Below, in pieces: positions 9,396-19,714 of a stretch of DNA of 64,000 nt. The DNA comes from DSOI01 sp041394885 (lineage in GTDB: Bacteria > Acidobacteriota > Terriglobia > Bryobacterales > Bryobacteraceae): the NCBI GenBank assembly GCA_041394885.1, contig JAWKHI010000033.1, forward strand, positions 1-64,000. The letters are read 5' to 3'. Below the pieces are notes generated by a model. The model was not told the origin of the DNA. It searched no databases and saw only the letters and a program-made list of their open reading frames with translations. How positions within the stretch are numbered: position 1 is the first letter of the stretch; the number at the start of each line of letters is the position of its first letter. The position numbers were made by a program, and so were the translations under genes.

Positions 9396-9815
9396 TCAAG
9401 CTCCGGGTGGGCCACTCATCAGATGCCAGCGCTTCTTGAAGTAGATCACGCTGAGACCCACGATGAGCAGGCTCGCCAACAGAACGGCCACTCCGGCAAG
9501 GCCCTGCGTCTTCTCCGAGTACGCGCCCGAGATCACAAACATCGCCGCGCTGGCCAGGAAGAGGATAACGCCCCACCGCCTTCGCATCAGAAGGCCCACT
9601 CCCGCGCCCCCCGAAACAGCCGCCATGAGAATCAAAACGATGGTGGGCACTTCATCGCCGGGCCAGTTCAAGAGCTCCATGATGCCGGCGAAACAACCCC
9701 ACCGATACGGCATCGGCCCCAACGGCTTCGCGCGAAGCGCTACGAGGACGGGAATGGCGACGAAGAGCAGCACCCCGCCGATGACGAAGAACTCAGGCAA
9801 GCCCAGCGACCACAT
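9396..9815 (-). CDS. small membrane protein of unknown function
   Basis: 139 residues with about four hydrophobic segments: EFFVIGGVLLFVAIPVLVAL, TIVLILMAAVSGGAGVGLL, WGVILFLASAAMFVISGAY and GVAVLLASLLIVGLSVIYF. A basic tail (KKRWHLM) ends it. I do not recognise a family. It is convergent with the DUF1549/DUF1553 gene (stops 3 bases apart) and divergent from the polyferredoxin operon. Confidence 0.6.
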   Translation of the reverse strand: MWSLGLPEFFVIGGVLLFVAIPVLVALRAKPLGPMPYRWGCFAGIMELLNWPGDEVPTIVLILMAAVSGGAGVGLLMRRRWGVILFLASAAMFVISGAYSEKTQGLAGVAVLLASLLIVGLSVIYFKKRWHLMSGPPGA

Positions 9816-9907
9816 CGTTTGCCGACTATATCATCAATCCCCTTGCGTGACTCCGGTCACGAAAAGAGTCCACACCTGGCAGTACGATAGAAGTTGAAGC
9901 AAAGCCG

Positions 9908-10975
9908 ATGGCGACCCTAGCGGCACAACCCGGAACCGGCTCCCGCCCCAAGCGAACCATCACTCGCCGCCGCAATCCGCTCCGCCCGCATCGAATCCGG
10001 CGCGGCGTCCAACTGGCCTTCCTGGCGCTGAACGTGTGGATCGGGATCGAGTTCTACCGTTTCGTGCGGTTCTATGAATCCGGGGGCCAAACGGCCTGGG
10101 CAGCGCGCCCGCCGGGGATCGAGGGTTGGCTGCCGATAGCGTCGCTCATGAATCTCAAGTTCTGGGCTGATACGGGCGCCTTGCCCACGATGCAGCCGGC
10201 GGGGATGTTTCTCCTGATCGCGTTCGTGCTGTCGTCACTCCTGTTACGGAAGGCCTTCTGCGGGTGGCTGTGTCCGGTGGGCACGGTGTCGGAGTACCTG
10301 TGGCGGCTGGGGCGATCCACCTTCGGACGCAACTGGGATCTGCCCAAGTGGGCCGATTGGCCGCTGCGGTCTCTCAAGTACATCCTGATGGCGTTGTTTC
10401 TCTACGCGGTGGGCGCGATGTCGGCCGCCGCGATCGCCTTCTTCCTTCGTGGGCCTTACGGCCTGATTGCCGATGTGAAGATGCTGAACTTCTTCCGGTT
10501 CATGGGTGTCACCACCGCCGTTACACTCGGCGTGCTAATGCTGCTTTCGATCTTCGTGCGTAACTTCTGGTGCCGCTATCTTTGCCCATACGGCGCATTG
10601 ATGGGATTGTTCTCCTGGGCGAGCCCGCTGCGCATTCGGAGGAACACGGAGACGTGTATCGATTGTGCCAAGTGTGCCAAGGCGTGTCCTTCGCAATTGA
10701 AGGTGGACGTGCTGGTGCAGGTGCGGTCGCCGGAGTGCCTCGGCTGCTACGAGTGCGTGACGGCCTGCCCGGTAGAGGACGCGCTGGCGATGTCGACACC
10801 GGCACTGGCGGGCAGGCCGCGGCCGGTTCCGGCATGGGCGCTGGCGGCGTGCCTCGGATTGATCTTTTTCGGATTTACAGGCTACGCGCGATGGTCCGGC
10901 TACTGGCACGCCAACGTGCCGAGCGACACTTACTTCGAGTTAGTGCCGCGGGCGAATGAGTACGGCCATCCGTGA
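9908..10975 (+). CDS. NapH/CcoG-like membrane polyferredoxin (4Fe-4S)
   Basis: 355 residues. A basic N-terminus is followed by about five transmembrane helices with two CxxxCP motifs (FCGWLCPVG, FWCRYLCPYG). Two classical 4Fe-4S clusters follow: CIDCAKCAKACP at about residue 250 and CLGCYECVTACP at about 277. One more membrane segment lies near the C-terminus. The family passes electrons across or along the cytoplasmic membrane (NapH, CcoG and NosR relatives). The stop overlaps the next start (GTGA), so it is co-transcribed with the YwiC-like gene. No partner oxidoreductase lies nearby. Confidence 0.85.
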   Translation: MATLAAQPGTGSRPKRTITRRRNPLRPHRIRRGVQLAFLALNVWIGIEFYRFVRFYESGGQTAWAARPPGIEGWLPIASLMNLKFWADTGALPTMQPAGMFLLIAFVLSSLLLRKAFCGWLCPVGTVSEYLWRLGRSTFGRNWDLPKWADWPLRSLKYILMALFLYAVGAMSAAAIAFFLRGPYGLIADVKMLNFFRFMGVTTAVTLGVLMLLSIFVRNFWCRYLCPYGALMGLFSWASPLRIRRNTETCIDCAKCAKACPSQLKVDVLVQVRSPECLGCYECVTACPVEDALAMSTPALAGRPRPVPAWALAACLGLIFFGFTGYARWSGYWHANVPSDTYFELVPRANEYGHP

Positions 10976-11781
10976 CGCCGATTCCCCGTGAGCATGGCGC
11001 GTGGGGCATGCTGCTGCAACCCTTCGCGGCCGCGGTGATTGTCAGCCGCGAATGGAACTGGCTGGTGGTGGCCGCTCTCGCGTCTGTGCTGCTCAGCTTT
11101 CTCATTCGTGAGCCGCTGCTGATTCTCGCCCGCCAGCGATGGATCTGGCGCGATCCGCATCCGGAGACGTCCGAGGCCAGGCGGTCCCTCCTGTGGCTGA
11201 CGCCGGCGTTGGGCGCCTTGGGCGTGGTGCTGTTGTGGCGGCTTCCCCCGGTCCCGGTATTGATGCTGACCGGCGTGGCGATAAGCATGACGGTGCTGGC
11301 GGTCTGGGCGGCGATCCGGAATAAGCAGCGCGCGATCTGGGTGCAGGTGCTGGGCGCGTTCGCTCTTTCGACGACCGCGCTTTTCGCCGCGCTGGCGGCC
11401 ACAGGGTCCATTCCGTTGTGGTCACTCTGGGTGTGGTTTCTGCTGAGCCTGCATTCGGCCGCGGCGATCTTCGTGGTGCACGCGCGGCTGGCAGCTCGGA
11501 TGGCGGCCAAGAAGCCGGCGGGTTCGCCAGGCGCGGCCACCCGCGACGCGGCCCGGATGCAGGTGGGCCAGTTGGCCTTGGCGGCTGTGGTGGCGGCCAT
11601 CGCCGGCGGCGCGATGGCGCTTCCGATCGCCGTCTCCGGAGTGCTGCTGTTGATCGAAGCGCTGCGATTGCGGCGTCCTGAAGTGCTGGACGAGCCTCTG
11701 CGGCGGGTGGGCTTCCGGATGCTCACCATCGCGCTCCTCCACACTGCGCTCACGATCGCCGTACTGTGGAAGGGAGCATGA
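10972..11781 (+). CDS. YwiC-like family membrane protein
   Basis: 269 residues from GTG 10972, overlapping the previous stop by 4 bases. It starts with the family signature PIPREHGAWGMLLQPF and has about seven hydrophobic helices. YwiC-like proteins are polytopic membrane proteins of unknown biochemistry; in Bacillus the gene lies near nitrate-respiration genes. Here it sits between a polyferredoxin and a small protein in an ATGA/GTGA-overlapped operon, which suggests a membrane redox role (inference). Confidence 0.8.
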   Translation: MTPIPREHGAWGMLLQPFAAAVIVSREWNWLVVAALASVLLSFLIREPLLILARQRWIWRDPHPETSEARRSLLWLTPALGALGVVLLWRLPPVPVLMLTGVAISMTVLAVWAAIRNKQRAIWVQVLGAFALSTTALFAALAATGSIPLWSLWVWFLLSLHSAAAIFVVHARLAARMAAKKPAGSPGAATRDAARMQVGQLALAAVVAAIAGGAMALPIAVSGVLLLIEALRLRRPEVLDEPLRRVGFRMLTIALLHTALTIAVLWKGA

Positions 11782-12134
11782 CACTTTCGCTCGAAAAGGA
11801 CGACTTCGGCCGCTTGATCTGCCGGATCGAAGATGGGGACAGCCGTGCGACGATCACGTCCCGCGACGCGACGGTTCTCGCAGAGTGGATCTCGGCGATC
11901 GAGGACACGCCACAGAGCGGTTACGTCGACTGTTACTGGAGCGAGCAGGCAGGTAACTATCGCTGGATGTTCCGCCTGGCCGGAGCTAACTTACGGATCT
12001 ATGTGACTTGGGGCGGCGGCGCGGGCCAAGGCTGGGAGTATATCTATAGCTCCGAGCACGAGGCCGCGCTGGTGCGGCGGCAGGCGCGGCGGGCGGTGGA
12101 GGCTCTGGATACGGAAGTGGGGAGGGATGATTGA
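11778..12134 (+). CDS. hypothetical protein, third gene of the polyferredoxin operon
   Basis: 118 residues from ATG 11778, which overlaps the YwiC stop (ATGA). Soluble, acidic and basic mixed, with tryptophans in EWISAIED, YRWMFRLAG and GWEYIYSSEHEAAL. No motif is recognised. Tight coupling to the upstream genes is the only clue to its job. Confidence 0.65.
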   Translation: MTLSLEKDDFGRLICRIEDGDSRATITSRDATVLAEWISAIEDTPQSGYVDCYWSEQAGNYRWMFRLAGANLRIYVTWGGGAGQGWEYIYSSEHEAALVRRQARRAVEALDTEVGRDD

Positions 12135-12149
12135 TAGGCTTGCGTCTTG

Positions 12150-12879
12150 TCAGGCTTTCCCGCCGTGGAGCAGACCATCCGGGTTGGGCGCTGGCGTTAT
12201 GGAGTTGCCTGTCTCGGGAGCGAAGCAGCCGCTTCCGCGAGCGCCTGGGAAGGCATCGATCAGGCGGACCATCATGTCGGAATCTCCGGCGAACACCGTA
12301 ATCCAGATGCTAAAAAAGCCCGACTGGCTCGCGGTCAGGACTACTTGATCTCTTAGCGCCTTGTTTCCTGGAGCGCTCATCACATTGTCCTTTGACGCTC
12401 GGGCGATGAGCCAAGCTTTGCATCCTTTGCGAGGCACGGTCCAGCGCCACCACTTCCTCGTTTTGATCTTGTGTTTCCGATCCGGTCTTTTCGAGCCCGG
12501 TTAGCGCAAGGCTGGCGCTGGCCATCTCCTTGCGATCGCGAGTGAGACTCTCTGTCGGGAGTACCCGCCCGTCCTCGAGATAATCGAAGGCAGTGAACGT
12601 ATTGTCGCGGTCGGGCAGAAGCAACTCGGATAGAAGGACGTTCTTCTTTCCTTTCGTGCTGTTGCAGTTGACGCATGCCAGGAGAAAGTTGTCCCATCGT
12701 CCGATGAGATTCGGGTGCAGGTGTTTGGCTTGAATGTGTTCAACAGCCAGATTGGTGGGAATCCGGCGCTCGCAGAAACTGCAATAAGGTCCGAGTCTCG
12801 CCACCAGATCGGCTTTCGCTTCGGTGTAGTCTTCGAAATCAAGGGTTCGCGGAGACGGACCGCGTCGTACCGGTCGCAT
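12150..12879 (-). pseudogene. HNH endonuclease, PtuB-like (one frameshift)
   Basis: Residues 1 to about 150 contain an HNH/CxxC nuclease core: YCSFCERRIP, NLAVEHIQAKHLHP, then LLACVNCNSTKGKKNV. The frame ends early, but the expected C-terminus (SGFFSIWITVFAGDSDM to PAPNPDGLLHGGKA) continues in a neighbouring frame down to 12150. One extra A in an AAA run at about 12417-12419 explains the break, because the Q-AWLIARAS junction becomes continuous without it. It starts 6 bases after the ATPase stop on the same strand. Zn-ribbon HNH plus ABC-type ATPase is the layout of the Septu (PtuAB) antiphage system. As sequenced the nuclease core survives but the C-terminal about 90 residues are lost. Confidence 0.7.
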
Positions 12880-12885
12880 CCGTGG

Positions 12886-14186
12886 TCACTCGCCGAGCTT
12901 GGCAGCTCGCTGCATCTCGAGAAAAGCTTGAAAGGCAGGATTGTCCGCAAACGGCGCGATGCTGTCGGCAAGCCTCTGCTTGAAGTCCGCGAGCTTTGCT
13001 TCTGGGGCCCTCTGGGACTGTTCGAGTGTTTGGAGATACTCGGTTGCGGTATCCCTATAGCGCTGGCTAACCTGGACGGGAACACCCATGATGCCCATTG
13101 CAATATCGGCCAGGCTCTTGTTCGCCAACTCAGCCGTGGGAGACCCATCGAGCATCACCAACTCTTCTCCGGATCGCAAGGACTGGATGAGGAATGGCGA
13201 ATGAGTGGTCGCGAAGAACTGGATACGGGGAAAAACAGTCCGTAGATCCTCGATCACGCGACGCTGCCAGACCGGATGCAGATGCAGGTCGAGTTCGTCA
13301 ATGAGGACGATTCCGGGCGTCTTTTCGAGGACACTCTGTTCTAGAGACGGGTTGAGCATGGCCGCCTTCTGCGCGATGTCCCACACCATCGCGAGCAGCG
13401 TGCGTTGGCCGTCGCTCAAACTGTTGAATGGCAGAATCCCTTGTGAGCCAATCTCCACAACCACTTCGCCGCGTGCGGCGTCAAAGTAGAATTCTTGGCC
13501 ACCCTCCACGCATTGGAGAATCGCTTTGCGCACCGTAGAGTAGAGATGCGATTCCTCGCCCCCGCGCTGGTAGGAGATCCAGGATTCGCTGGCGACCATC
13601 GCGACAAGTCAGCAACCGCCACCCTGGGATCTACGCTGTTGTTGTAGCCCGCGAGGCGAGAACGGCTTTGCTTGCTTACGAGAGTTCTCTCGCTCTTGAC
13701 TCGCGGCAAGTCCCAAAGCCGACCAGTGCCGTAGTATGACAAAAGAGGCAGAACGGTTTCGCCGCCCGCCCTGACCTCCTGATCCGCCTTCGCTGCGATC
13801 TCCTTTACTTCGCGGGCGCCTCCGTAGGTCGTACGGCCTTCCGGGGTGTTCAATTCCCTTCGCCAGGACAACGCCTTTTCCATTACAACGCCGGACGCCT
13901 GGATAGCACAGGGGTACATGGACTCCCAGTTGACCCGCTCGCCCTCGCGGGCACGTCCGCCAGGGGACAGCGTCGCCCTGAGCCGGACCTCGTCATTCCG
14001 GATGTGTCGTGAGTCCGAGCCCCGGATCCCGAGGAACCACGCGCCCATCGCGACCGACAATGCCTCCAGGACCGATGTCTTGCCGGATCCGTTCACGCCG
14101 ACCAGTAGATTCACCGACGGGTGGAACTGGAACTCACGATGGTCAAAGCCCTTGAAGTTCTCGATGATCAGCCGGTCAATCCGCAT
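12886..14186 (-). pseudogene. AAA/ABC-type ATPase, PtuA-like (one frameshift)
   Basis: About 433 residues across two frames. The N-terminal part has Walker A GVNGSGKTSVLEAL and the ABC/RecF-like start IENFKGFDHREF. The C-terminal part has the signature NSLSDGQRTLLAMVWD, Walker B GIVLIDELDLHLHP and the His-loop segment FATTHSPFLIQ. The frames meet at VADLSRW/VASESWISYQRGG; one missing G in a GGG run near 13595 accounts for the break. The start is 11 bases after the sulfatase stop, same strand. With the HNH gene downstream this resembles PtuA of Septu. OLD-family and retron-associated ATPases are alternatives. Confidence 0.7.
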
Positions 14187-14197
14187 GGCGCCGCTTC

Positions 14198-15664
14198 CTA
14201 CAACGTACTCGGCAACCCGACGTCATTCTGCGCATCCGGCATCGGATGCCGCCCCGGCGCCACCTTGTACATCTTCTTCTCCTCAGCCGGAATCTGGCTC
14301 CAACGCCGGAGCTTCTTCCGCTCGACGCGCGACGGCAGCAATGCCGCCAACTGCTTTTTCACCGCAGCGGATTCGGGCTTGGCCGCCAGATTGGTCCACT
14401 CGCGCGGATCGGCGTCGTGATCGTACAATTCTTCGCCGTCGGGGAACTTGGAATAGCGCCAACGCTCGGTGCGCACACTGATCTTGTCCGGACCGTCGGA
14501 TGTGATGGCGGGCTTGTCCCACTTGGCATCTGGCGACGCCAGCAGCGGCCGCAGGCTGCGGCCCTCGAGATCGCTCTTGGCAGGGAGGCCGCACAAATCG
14601 GTGAGCGTCGGGTAGATGTCGAGCAACTCCACGGTTCGATCGCAGTGCCCGCCCGCCTTGACCAGACCTGCCTGCGGAGCGGCGATCATCATCGCCACAC
14701 GGCAGGATCGCTCCCACAGGGTGAACTTACGCCACTGCTGCTTCTCGCCGAGCTGCCAGCCGTGATCGCTCCAAAGCACGACGATCGTATTGTCGCGATT
14801 GGGACCGCGTTCGAGCGCGTCGAGTACGCGTCCGATGTTGGCGTCGGCGTAGGATATGCACGCCAGATAGGAAGCGACTGCCTTGTTCCATTGCTTGGTG
14901 GAAGTAACGTTGTCGTGGTCCCGCAGGCTCCGAATCGCCGATTTGGGCACATCGGCGAGGTCGTTCTCGAGCACCACCGGCAGCTTAACCTGATCGGGCG
15001 GAAAACGGTCAAAGTACTTTTTCGGCACGTACCACGGCAGGTGCGGACGATAGAACCCGCAGGCCAGGAACAGCGGCTTGCCGTGCTTGCGTCCCAGGAT
15101 GTCGCCCGCCCAATTGGCGAGCTTTGTGTCCGCTGTTTCTTCGTCCGGGATGTCGATCGGGCTCCAATCGAAGTGCCCGGCCTTGGGAATGCCGTTCACA
15201 GGTGCTTTGGAAGGATGCACGAATCCGTCGAAGGTGTAGTAGGCATCCCAGGACGCGGCATCGTTCTGCGAGCCGTGAAAGGTCTTGCCGCCGCCCGCAG
15301 CCGCGTATCCGTGCTTGCGGAAATACTGCGGCATCGTCAGCGCGTCCGGAGCGCCGTCGCGCCAAACGTCGTCGTTGGCGTAGACGCCCGTGGTGGAAGG
15401 CCGCATCCCAGTCATCAAAGACGCGCGCGAGGGATTGCACATCGGCGCCTGGCAATAGGCCTTCCGGAACGTGACGCCGCGCGCGGCCAGCTTGTCGAGG
15501 TTCGGGGTGACGGTTTGCGGATGTCCGGCCAACGGACCGATCCAGTCATTGAGGTCGTCAACCGGGATCATCAGGACGTTGGGCTTGCGCCCGCCCTGGC
15601 CCGGGAGACCTTGTTGCAGCAGAGGGGCCGCGCCGAGGGCGGCCATGAAATCGCGTCTGTTCAT
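14198..15664 (-). CDS. Tat-exported sulfatase
   Basis: 488 residues. The N-terminus MNRRDFMAALGAAPLLQQG is a twin-arginine-like signal. Sulfatase metal residues sit in IPVDDLNDW. The formylglycine site is MCNPSRASLMTG, with C76 in C-x-P-S-R and so a cysteine-type, FGE-dependent enzyme. The second metal site is VVLWSDHGWQLGE. Overall it resembles iduronate-2-sulfatase-like enzymes that desulfate glycans. Its ATG directly follows the DUF1501 stop (TAGATG), so it is the last gene of a three-gene operon. Confidence 0.9.
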   Translation of the reverse strand: MNRRDFMAALGAAPLLQQGLPGQGGRKPNVLMIPVDDLNDWIGPLAGHPQTVTPNLDKLAARGVTFRKAYCQAPMCNPSRASLMTGMRPSTTGVYANDDVWRDGAPDALTMPQYFRKHGYAAAGGGKTFHGSQNDAASWDAYYTFDGFVHPSKAPVNGIPKAGHFDWSPIDIPDEETADTKLANWAGDILGRKHGKPLFLACGFYRPHLPWYVPKKYFDRFPPDQVKLPVVLENDLADVPKSAIRSLRDHDNVTSTKQWNKAVASYLACISYADANIGRVLDALERGPNRDNTIVVLWSDHGWQLGEKQQWRKFTLWERSCRVAMMIAAPQAGLVKAGGHCDRTVELLDIYPTLTDLCGLPAKSDLEGRSLRPLLASPDAKWDKPAITSDGPDKISVRTERWRYSKFPDGEELYDHDADPREWTNLAAKPESAAVKKQLAALLPSRVERKKLRRWSQIPAEEKKMYKVAPGRHPMPDAQNDVGLPSTL

Positions 15665-17059
15665 CTATGCCAGCATCTTTCTCACAACGTTTCCATGCAC
15701 GTCGGTAAGCCGGAAGTCGCGGCCCATATAGCGGTAAGTCAATTTTTCATGGTCAAAGCCGAGCGTGTGCAGGATGGTCGCCTGCAGATCGTGAACGTGG
15801 ACCTTGTCCTCGGTCACGAAGAATCCCATTTCGTCGGTCTTGCCGATCACTTGTCCGCCCTTGATGCCGCCTCCGGCCAACCACATACTGTAACCCTCGG
15901 GATGATGATCGCGGCCGGCGTTGCCTTCCTCCTGCGTGTTGCGGACCTCGCTCACCGGCGTCCGGCCGAATTCCCCGCCCCACACGACGAGCGTGGAATC
16001 GAGCATGCCGCGCTGCTTCAGATCCTTCACGAGCGCCCCCGCGCCGCGATCGGTGGAATCGCAGTTGGCCTTCAGCTTCTTGTTCAACTGCGTATGGCTG
16101 TCCCAGGACGCGTTCATCAACAGCACGAAGCGGACGCCGCGTTCCACCAATCGCCGCGCCAGCAGACAGTTGGTTCCGTAGGCGCGCGTGGTCTCGTCGT
16201 TGATGCCGTACATGTCGAGCGTCTCCGGCGACTCCTTGGAGAAGTCCACCAGTTCCGGACCCGCCGATTGCATCCGGTACGCCAATTCGTACGCCTGAAT
16301 GCGTGAGGCGATCTCCTCATCGCCGGTGGTGTCCATGCGCATCTGGTTCAAGTCGCGAATGGCGTTCAGGGCGGAGCGCTGCGATTCCATCGTCACGCCT
16401 TCCGGGTTGGACAAATACAGAATGGGATCGCCCGCGCTGCGCAGCAGCGTCCCCTGGTAGCTCGAGGGAAGGAACCCGGAAGTGAAGTTCGACGCTCCGC
16501 CGGAGGTGCCAGCGCCCGAGGCCAGCACCACGAAGCCGGGCAGGTTCTTCGATTCGCTGCCCAGCCCGTAAACGGACCATGCGCCGAGGGAAGGACGCCC
16601 GAAAATCTGCGACCCGGTGAACATCAGGTGCTGCGCCGGATGATGGTTGAACGCATCGGTGGCCATGGAACGGACGAGGCAGATGTCGTCGGCGTTGGCG
16701 CCGATGTGCGGCAGCCAGTCCGATATTTCCATGCCGCATTGGCCATGCGGCGTGAAGACACGCGGGCTGCCGAGCACGGAGGCGTTGCTCTTGGTGAACG
16801 CCAGGCGCAACTGCTTGACGATCGATTCCGGGGCCGGCTTGCCGTTCCATTTTTGCAGTTCGGGCTTGGGATCGTAGAGATCCATCTGGCTGGGCCCGCC
16901 CTCCATGAACATGAAGATCACGGACTTGGCTTTGCCTTCGAAGTGCGGTTTGCGAGGCGCTAGAGGGTTGTTGGGCGCGGCGTTGAGAAGATCTCCAAGC
17001 GCCATCGCACCCACGCCGCAGGCGACGTCACTCAAGAACTTGCGGCGGTTTCGATACAT
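15665..17059 (-). CDS. DUF1501 family exported protein
   Basis: 464 residues from ATG 17059 (MYRNRRKFLSDVACGVGAM, Tat-like). The family shows an alkaline-phosphatase/sulfatase-like fold; visible are VIFMFMEGGPSQMDLYDPKP, THGEF-like GGEFGRTPVSE, and NAGRDHHPEGYSMWLAGGG. It is found throughout Planctomycetes and Acidobacteria beside DUF1549/DUF1553 cytochromes, as here. The function is not established. It lies 24 bases downstream of the cytochrome gene and immediately before the sulfatase. Confidence 0.9.
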   Translation of the reverse strand: MYRNRRKFLSDVACGVGAMALGDLLNAAPNNPLAPRKPHFEGKAKSVIFMFMEGGPSQMDLYDPKPELQKWNGKPAPESIVKQLRLAFTKSNASVLGSPRVFTPHGQCGMEISDWLPHIGANADDICLVRSMATDAFNHHPAQHLMFTGSQIFGRPSLGAWSVYGLGSESKNLPGFVVLASGAGTSGGASNFTSGFLPSSYQGTLLRSAGDPILYLSNPEGVTMESQRSALNAIRDLNQMRMDTTGDEEIASRIQAYELAYRMQSAGPELVDFSKESPETLDMYGINDETTRAYGTNCLLARRLVERGVRFVLLMNASWDSHTQLNKKLKANCDSTDRGAGALVKDLKQRGMLDSTLVVWGGEFGRTPVSEVRNTQEEGNAGRDHHPEGYSMWLAGGGIKGGQVIGKTDEMGFFVTEDKVHVHDLQATILHTLGFDHEKLTYRYMGRDFRLTDVHGNVVRKMLA

Positions 17060-17083
17060 TGCCGATAGCATGCGATTCTCCTG

Positions 17084-19573
17084 TTACTCGCGCGTTACGA
17101 ATTCGTCCAGGTTGAGCAGGACGCGGCTCACGTCGGTCCAGGCGTCTCCGGACGGGTTGATCCTGGCCTGCTCGTCATGAAACGCAGCCATCCGCGCGCG
17201 CTCCGCGGTTGTGGGCGCGCGGGCGAGCGCGGAGCGAAACGCGAAGTCGATCCGTTCGCCCACGCCCGCCGGCGCTTCCTTGGCGATCCGGCGGCTCAGC
17301 GCTTGCGCGGCCTCGTGAAACACTTCGTCGTTCATCAGGTTGAGCGCCTGCAGGGGCGTGTTGGAGCGGCCGCGCCGGGTGCAACTGGTGTTGGAATCCG
17401 GCGAGTCGAAATTCATCAGCATCGGATACGGCGTGGTGCGCTGGAAGTGAATATACAGGCCGCGGCGGTAGCGGTCCGGACCGGTGTCGGCCATCCATTT
17501 ATCCTTGTTGCCATAGCGCAGCTCAGCCACGCCGGCCGGCTGTGGCGGATGTACGCTCGGTCCACCGATGCGGTCGTCGAGCAAGCCGGCGGCGGCGAGC
17601 GCGGAATCGCGCACCAGTTCCGCCGGCAGCCGGAGTCTCGATTGGCGGGCGAGCAGGACGTTTTCGGGATCCTTCGCCTGAATGCCCGGGCGTGAGTGCG
17701 ACGCTTGCCGGTAGGTGGCGGACATGACGATGGTCTTGTGAAGCTTCTTGTTGCTCCAGCCCTGGGCCACGAATTCGGAAGCCAGCCAGTCGAGCAGTTG
17801 CGGATGCGAGGGCGCTTCGCCTTGCACGCCGAAGTCCTCACTGGTCCGGACGAGGCCGCGCCCGAAAAACTCCTGCCAGGCGCGGTTGACGGCCACGCGG
17901 GCAGTGAGCGGATTGTCCGCCGAAACCAGCCACCGGGCCAGTTCCAGCCTGGTCATGCTTGCCGGATCGCTGTGAAGAAACGCCGGTGCGCCGGGCTCCA
18001 CTTCGACGCCCATCTGATCCCACTGCCCGCGGACGCGCAGATGCGACGGGCCGGCGGCGGGGTCATCCACCATCGTATAGGCCTGTGTGAGCGGCGGCAG
18101 CGTCTTGTCGAGTGCGCCGAGCTTCTTGCGCAGATCCTTCAGGCGATCGACCTTGGCTTTTTCGAGGCCGATGGCGGGGCCGCTCCGCTCCACGAAATAG
18201 TCCGTGAGCCGGAGCTGATCGCGGGCCTCGCGCTTTTCGCGCGGCGTTTGCAGCACCCGCACCGCGCCGTCGAACATCGCCTTCATCGACGTAAGCGCGA
18301 AGTCCCACTCGGGCACTTTGCCCGGGGAGTCAATGGCGTCGCGGAGCCGGTCTTCCCACACCGGCATGAGCGACGGTACTTCGTACTCGGCGAGCAAGGC
18401 GTTGCGCTTGGCTTGGTAGGCGGGAAAGGCGGCCTCGTACGGACCGCGCTCGCCGGCAAGCGGCGCGTCGATGTCGCGTTCGTCGGCCCGATCGAAGAAC
18501 GCCATCAGGCGGTAGTAGTCTTTCTGCGTGATCGGATCGTACTTGTGATCGTGGCATTGCGCGCAACCCACCGCGAGCCCGAGCCACACCGTGCCAACCG
18601 TATTGGCCCGATTGATGAGCTGCTCGAAGCGCGCCTCGCCGCGGTCGACACCGGCCTCGCGATTGGTGAGAGTGTTGCGTAGGAACCCGGTGGCGACGCG
18701 CTGCTCCACGGTCGCGTTGGGGAGTTGATCGCCCGCCAGTTGCTCGACGGTGAAGCGGTCGTACGGCATGTCGGCGTTCAGCGCATCGATCACCCAGTTG
18801 CGATAGCGCCAGGCGTATTGGCGGACAAGATCCTTTTCATAGCCGTCGCTGTCGGCGTAGTGCGCGTTGTCGAGCCAGTGCCGGGCCCACTTTTCGCCGT
18901 AGCGGGGCGATTGCAGCAGGCGATCGACGGCGTCTTCATAGGCGCGATCTCCGCCGTCCGCGGTAAACCGCGCGACCTCGGCGGCGGTGGGCGGCAGGCC
19001 TGTCAGATCGAGCGAGACGCGGCGCAGGAGTGTGATCTTATCCGCCTCTGGCGAAGGTGTCCAGCCTTCCTTCTCCAGCCGCGCCAGCACGAACCGGTCG
19101 ATCGGATTGCGTGCCCATGACGCTTGCTTTACCTCGGGCAACGCAGGCCGGCGAACCGGTTGAAATGACCAGTGCGTGGACTTGGGCTTGGCCACGGCCT
19201 TAGCGGCCGATGCCGGAAACTCGGCGCCGGAATCGATCCATCGCCGCAGCAACTCGATCTCGGCGGCAGGCAGCGGCTTCGCCCCGGGCGGCATCCGCGT
19301 GGCGGCGTCGGTGCTGCTGACGCGCTGGATGACGCGGCTGGTGGCGGCGTTGCCGGGGATCAGCGCCGGACCCGAATAGCCGCCTTTAAGGGCCGATGGG
19401 CCATCGTCCAAGCGAAGCCCGTTGCTTTGCATGGCCGCGCCGTGGCAACCCGTGCAGCGCTTCTGGAGCAGAGGGCGGATCTCGGCGGCGAAGTCCGGTT
19501 TCTGCGCTCGCGTGGGCGGGCTGAGCATCAGGGCGGCGGACAAGGAAAGCAGGAATAGCGCGGTGGGCCTCAT
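17084..19573 (-). CDS. DUF1549/DUF1553 (PSD1) cytochrome c protein
   Basis: 829 residues, intact. A signal peptide ending TRAQ precedes a planctomycete-type cytochrome c domain with heme motif CTGCHG (residues 40-44) and a distal methionine region ([10 protein letters not shown]). DUF1549 spans about residues 150-350 ([32 protein letters not shown], a second Cxx[13 protein letters not shown]). DUF1553 spans about 520-780 ([34 protein letters not shown]). First gene of the operon with DUF1501 and sulfatase. The set is generally linked to sulfated polysaccharide use, but the role is unproven. It is the intact paralogue of the broken gene at 6194. Confidence 0.9.
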   Translation of the reverse strand: MRPTALFLLSLSAALMLSPPTRAQKPDFAAEIRPLLQKRCTGCHGAAMQSNGLRLDDGPSALKGGYSGPALIPGNAATSRVIQRVSSTDAATRMPPGAKPLPAAEIELLRRWIDSGAEFPASAAKAVAKPKSTHWSFQPVRRPALPEVKQASWARNPIDRFVLARLEKEGWTPSPEADKITLLRRVSLDLTGLPPTAAEVARFTADGGDRAYEDAVDRLLQSPRYGEKWARHWLDNAHYADSDGYEKDLVRQYAWRYRNWVIDALNADMPYDRFTVEQLAGDQLPNATVEQRVATGFLRNTLTNREAGVDRGEARFEQLINRANTVGTVWLGLAVGCAQCHDHKYDPITQKDYYRLMAFFDRADERDIDAPLAGERGPYEAAFPAYQAKRNALLAEYEVPSLMPVWEDRLRDAIDSPGKVPEWDFALTSMKAMFDGAVRVLQTPREKREARDQLRLTDYFVERSGPAIGLEKAKVDRLKDLRKKLGALDKTLPPLTQAYTMVDDPAAGPSHLRVRGQWDQMGVEVEPGAPAFLHSDPASMTRLELARWLVSADNPLTARVAVNRAWQEFFGRGLVRTSEDFGVQGEAPSHPQLLDWLASEFVAQGWSNKKLHKTIVMSATYRQASHSRPGIQAKDPENVLLARQSRLRLPAELVRDSALAAAGLLDDRIGGPSVHPPQPAGVAELRYGNKDKWMADTGPDRYRRGLYIHFQRTTPYPMLMNFDSPDSNTSCTRRGRSNTPLQALNLMNDEVFHEAAQALSRRIAKEAPAGVGERIDFAFRSALARAPTTAERARMAAFHDEQARINPSGDAWTDVSRVLLNLDEFVTRE

Positions 19574-19593
19574 GACGGGTCTCTCCGCTTTCC

Positions 19594-19599
19594 AGTATA
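19594..19599 (-). promoter_or_regulatory. -10 box TATACT upstream of the DUF1549/DUF1553-DUF1501-sulfatase operon
   Basis: TATACT on the minus strand ends 20 bases before ATG 19573, and a GGAGAGA Shine-Dalgarno-like run lies between. This gives a short leader of about 13 bases. The tandem repeats begin just upstream. No convincing -35. Confidence 0.4.
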
Positions 19600-19621
19600 T
19601 GGCCCTCGCCTCCGCCAGCGG

Positions 19622-19714
19622 TCAAAAGCGCAAAGGCCGCTCCGGCGCGGCTCCGAACATCCAGGAACTCGCCGCGTATCAAGAGCCGGAGCGAGTCCGT
19701 TTTGCGCGTGTTCC
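19622..19714 (-). repeat. dispersed palindromic repeat, copy A
   Basis: 93 bases. On the minus strand the left end carries CGCGCAAAACGGACTCGCTC and the right end CGCCGGAGCGGCCTTTGCGC. The two ends pair as GCGCAAA/TTTGCGC plus CTCCGG/CCGGAG. It lies head-to-tail with copy B, between the cupin stop and the promoter of the DUF1549/DUF1553 operon. Confidence 0.75.

Noticed and set aside
12127..12356. Two short + strand frames near the HNH gene end
   Set aside because: They lie antisense to the frameshifted C-terminus of the HNH nuclease, whose conserved ending explains the coding signal.
14246..16306. A 686-codon + strand open frame
   Set aside because: Antisense to the sulfatase and DUF1501 genes, which have clear family motifs. 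No motif of its own.
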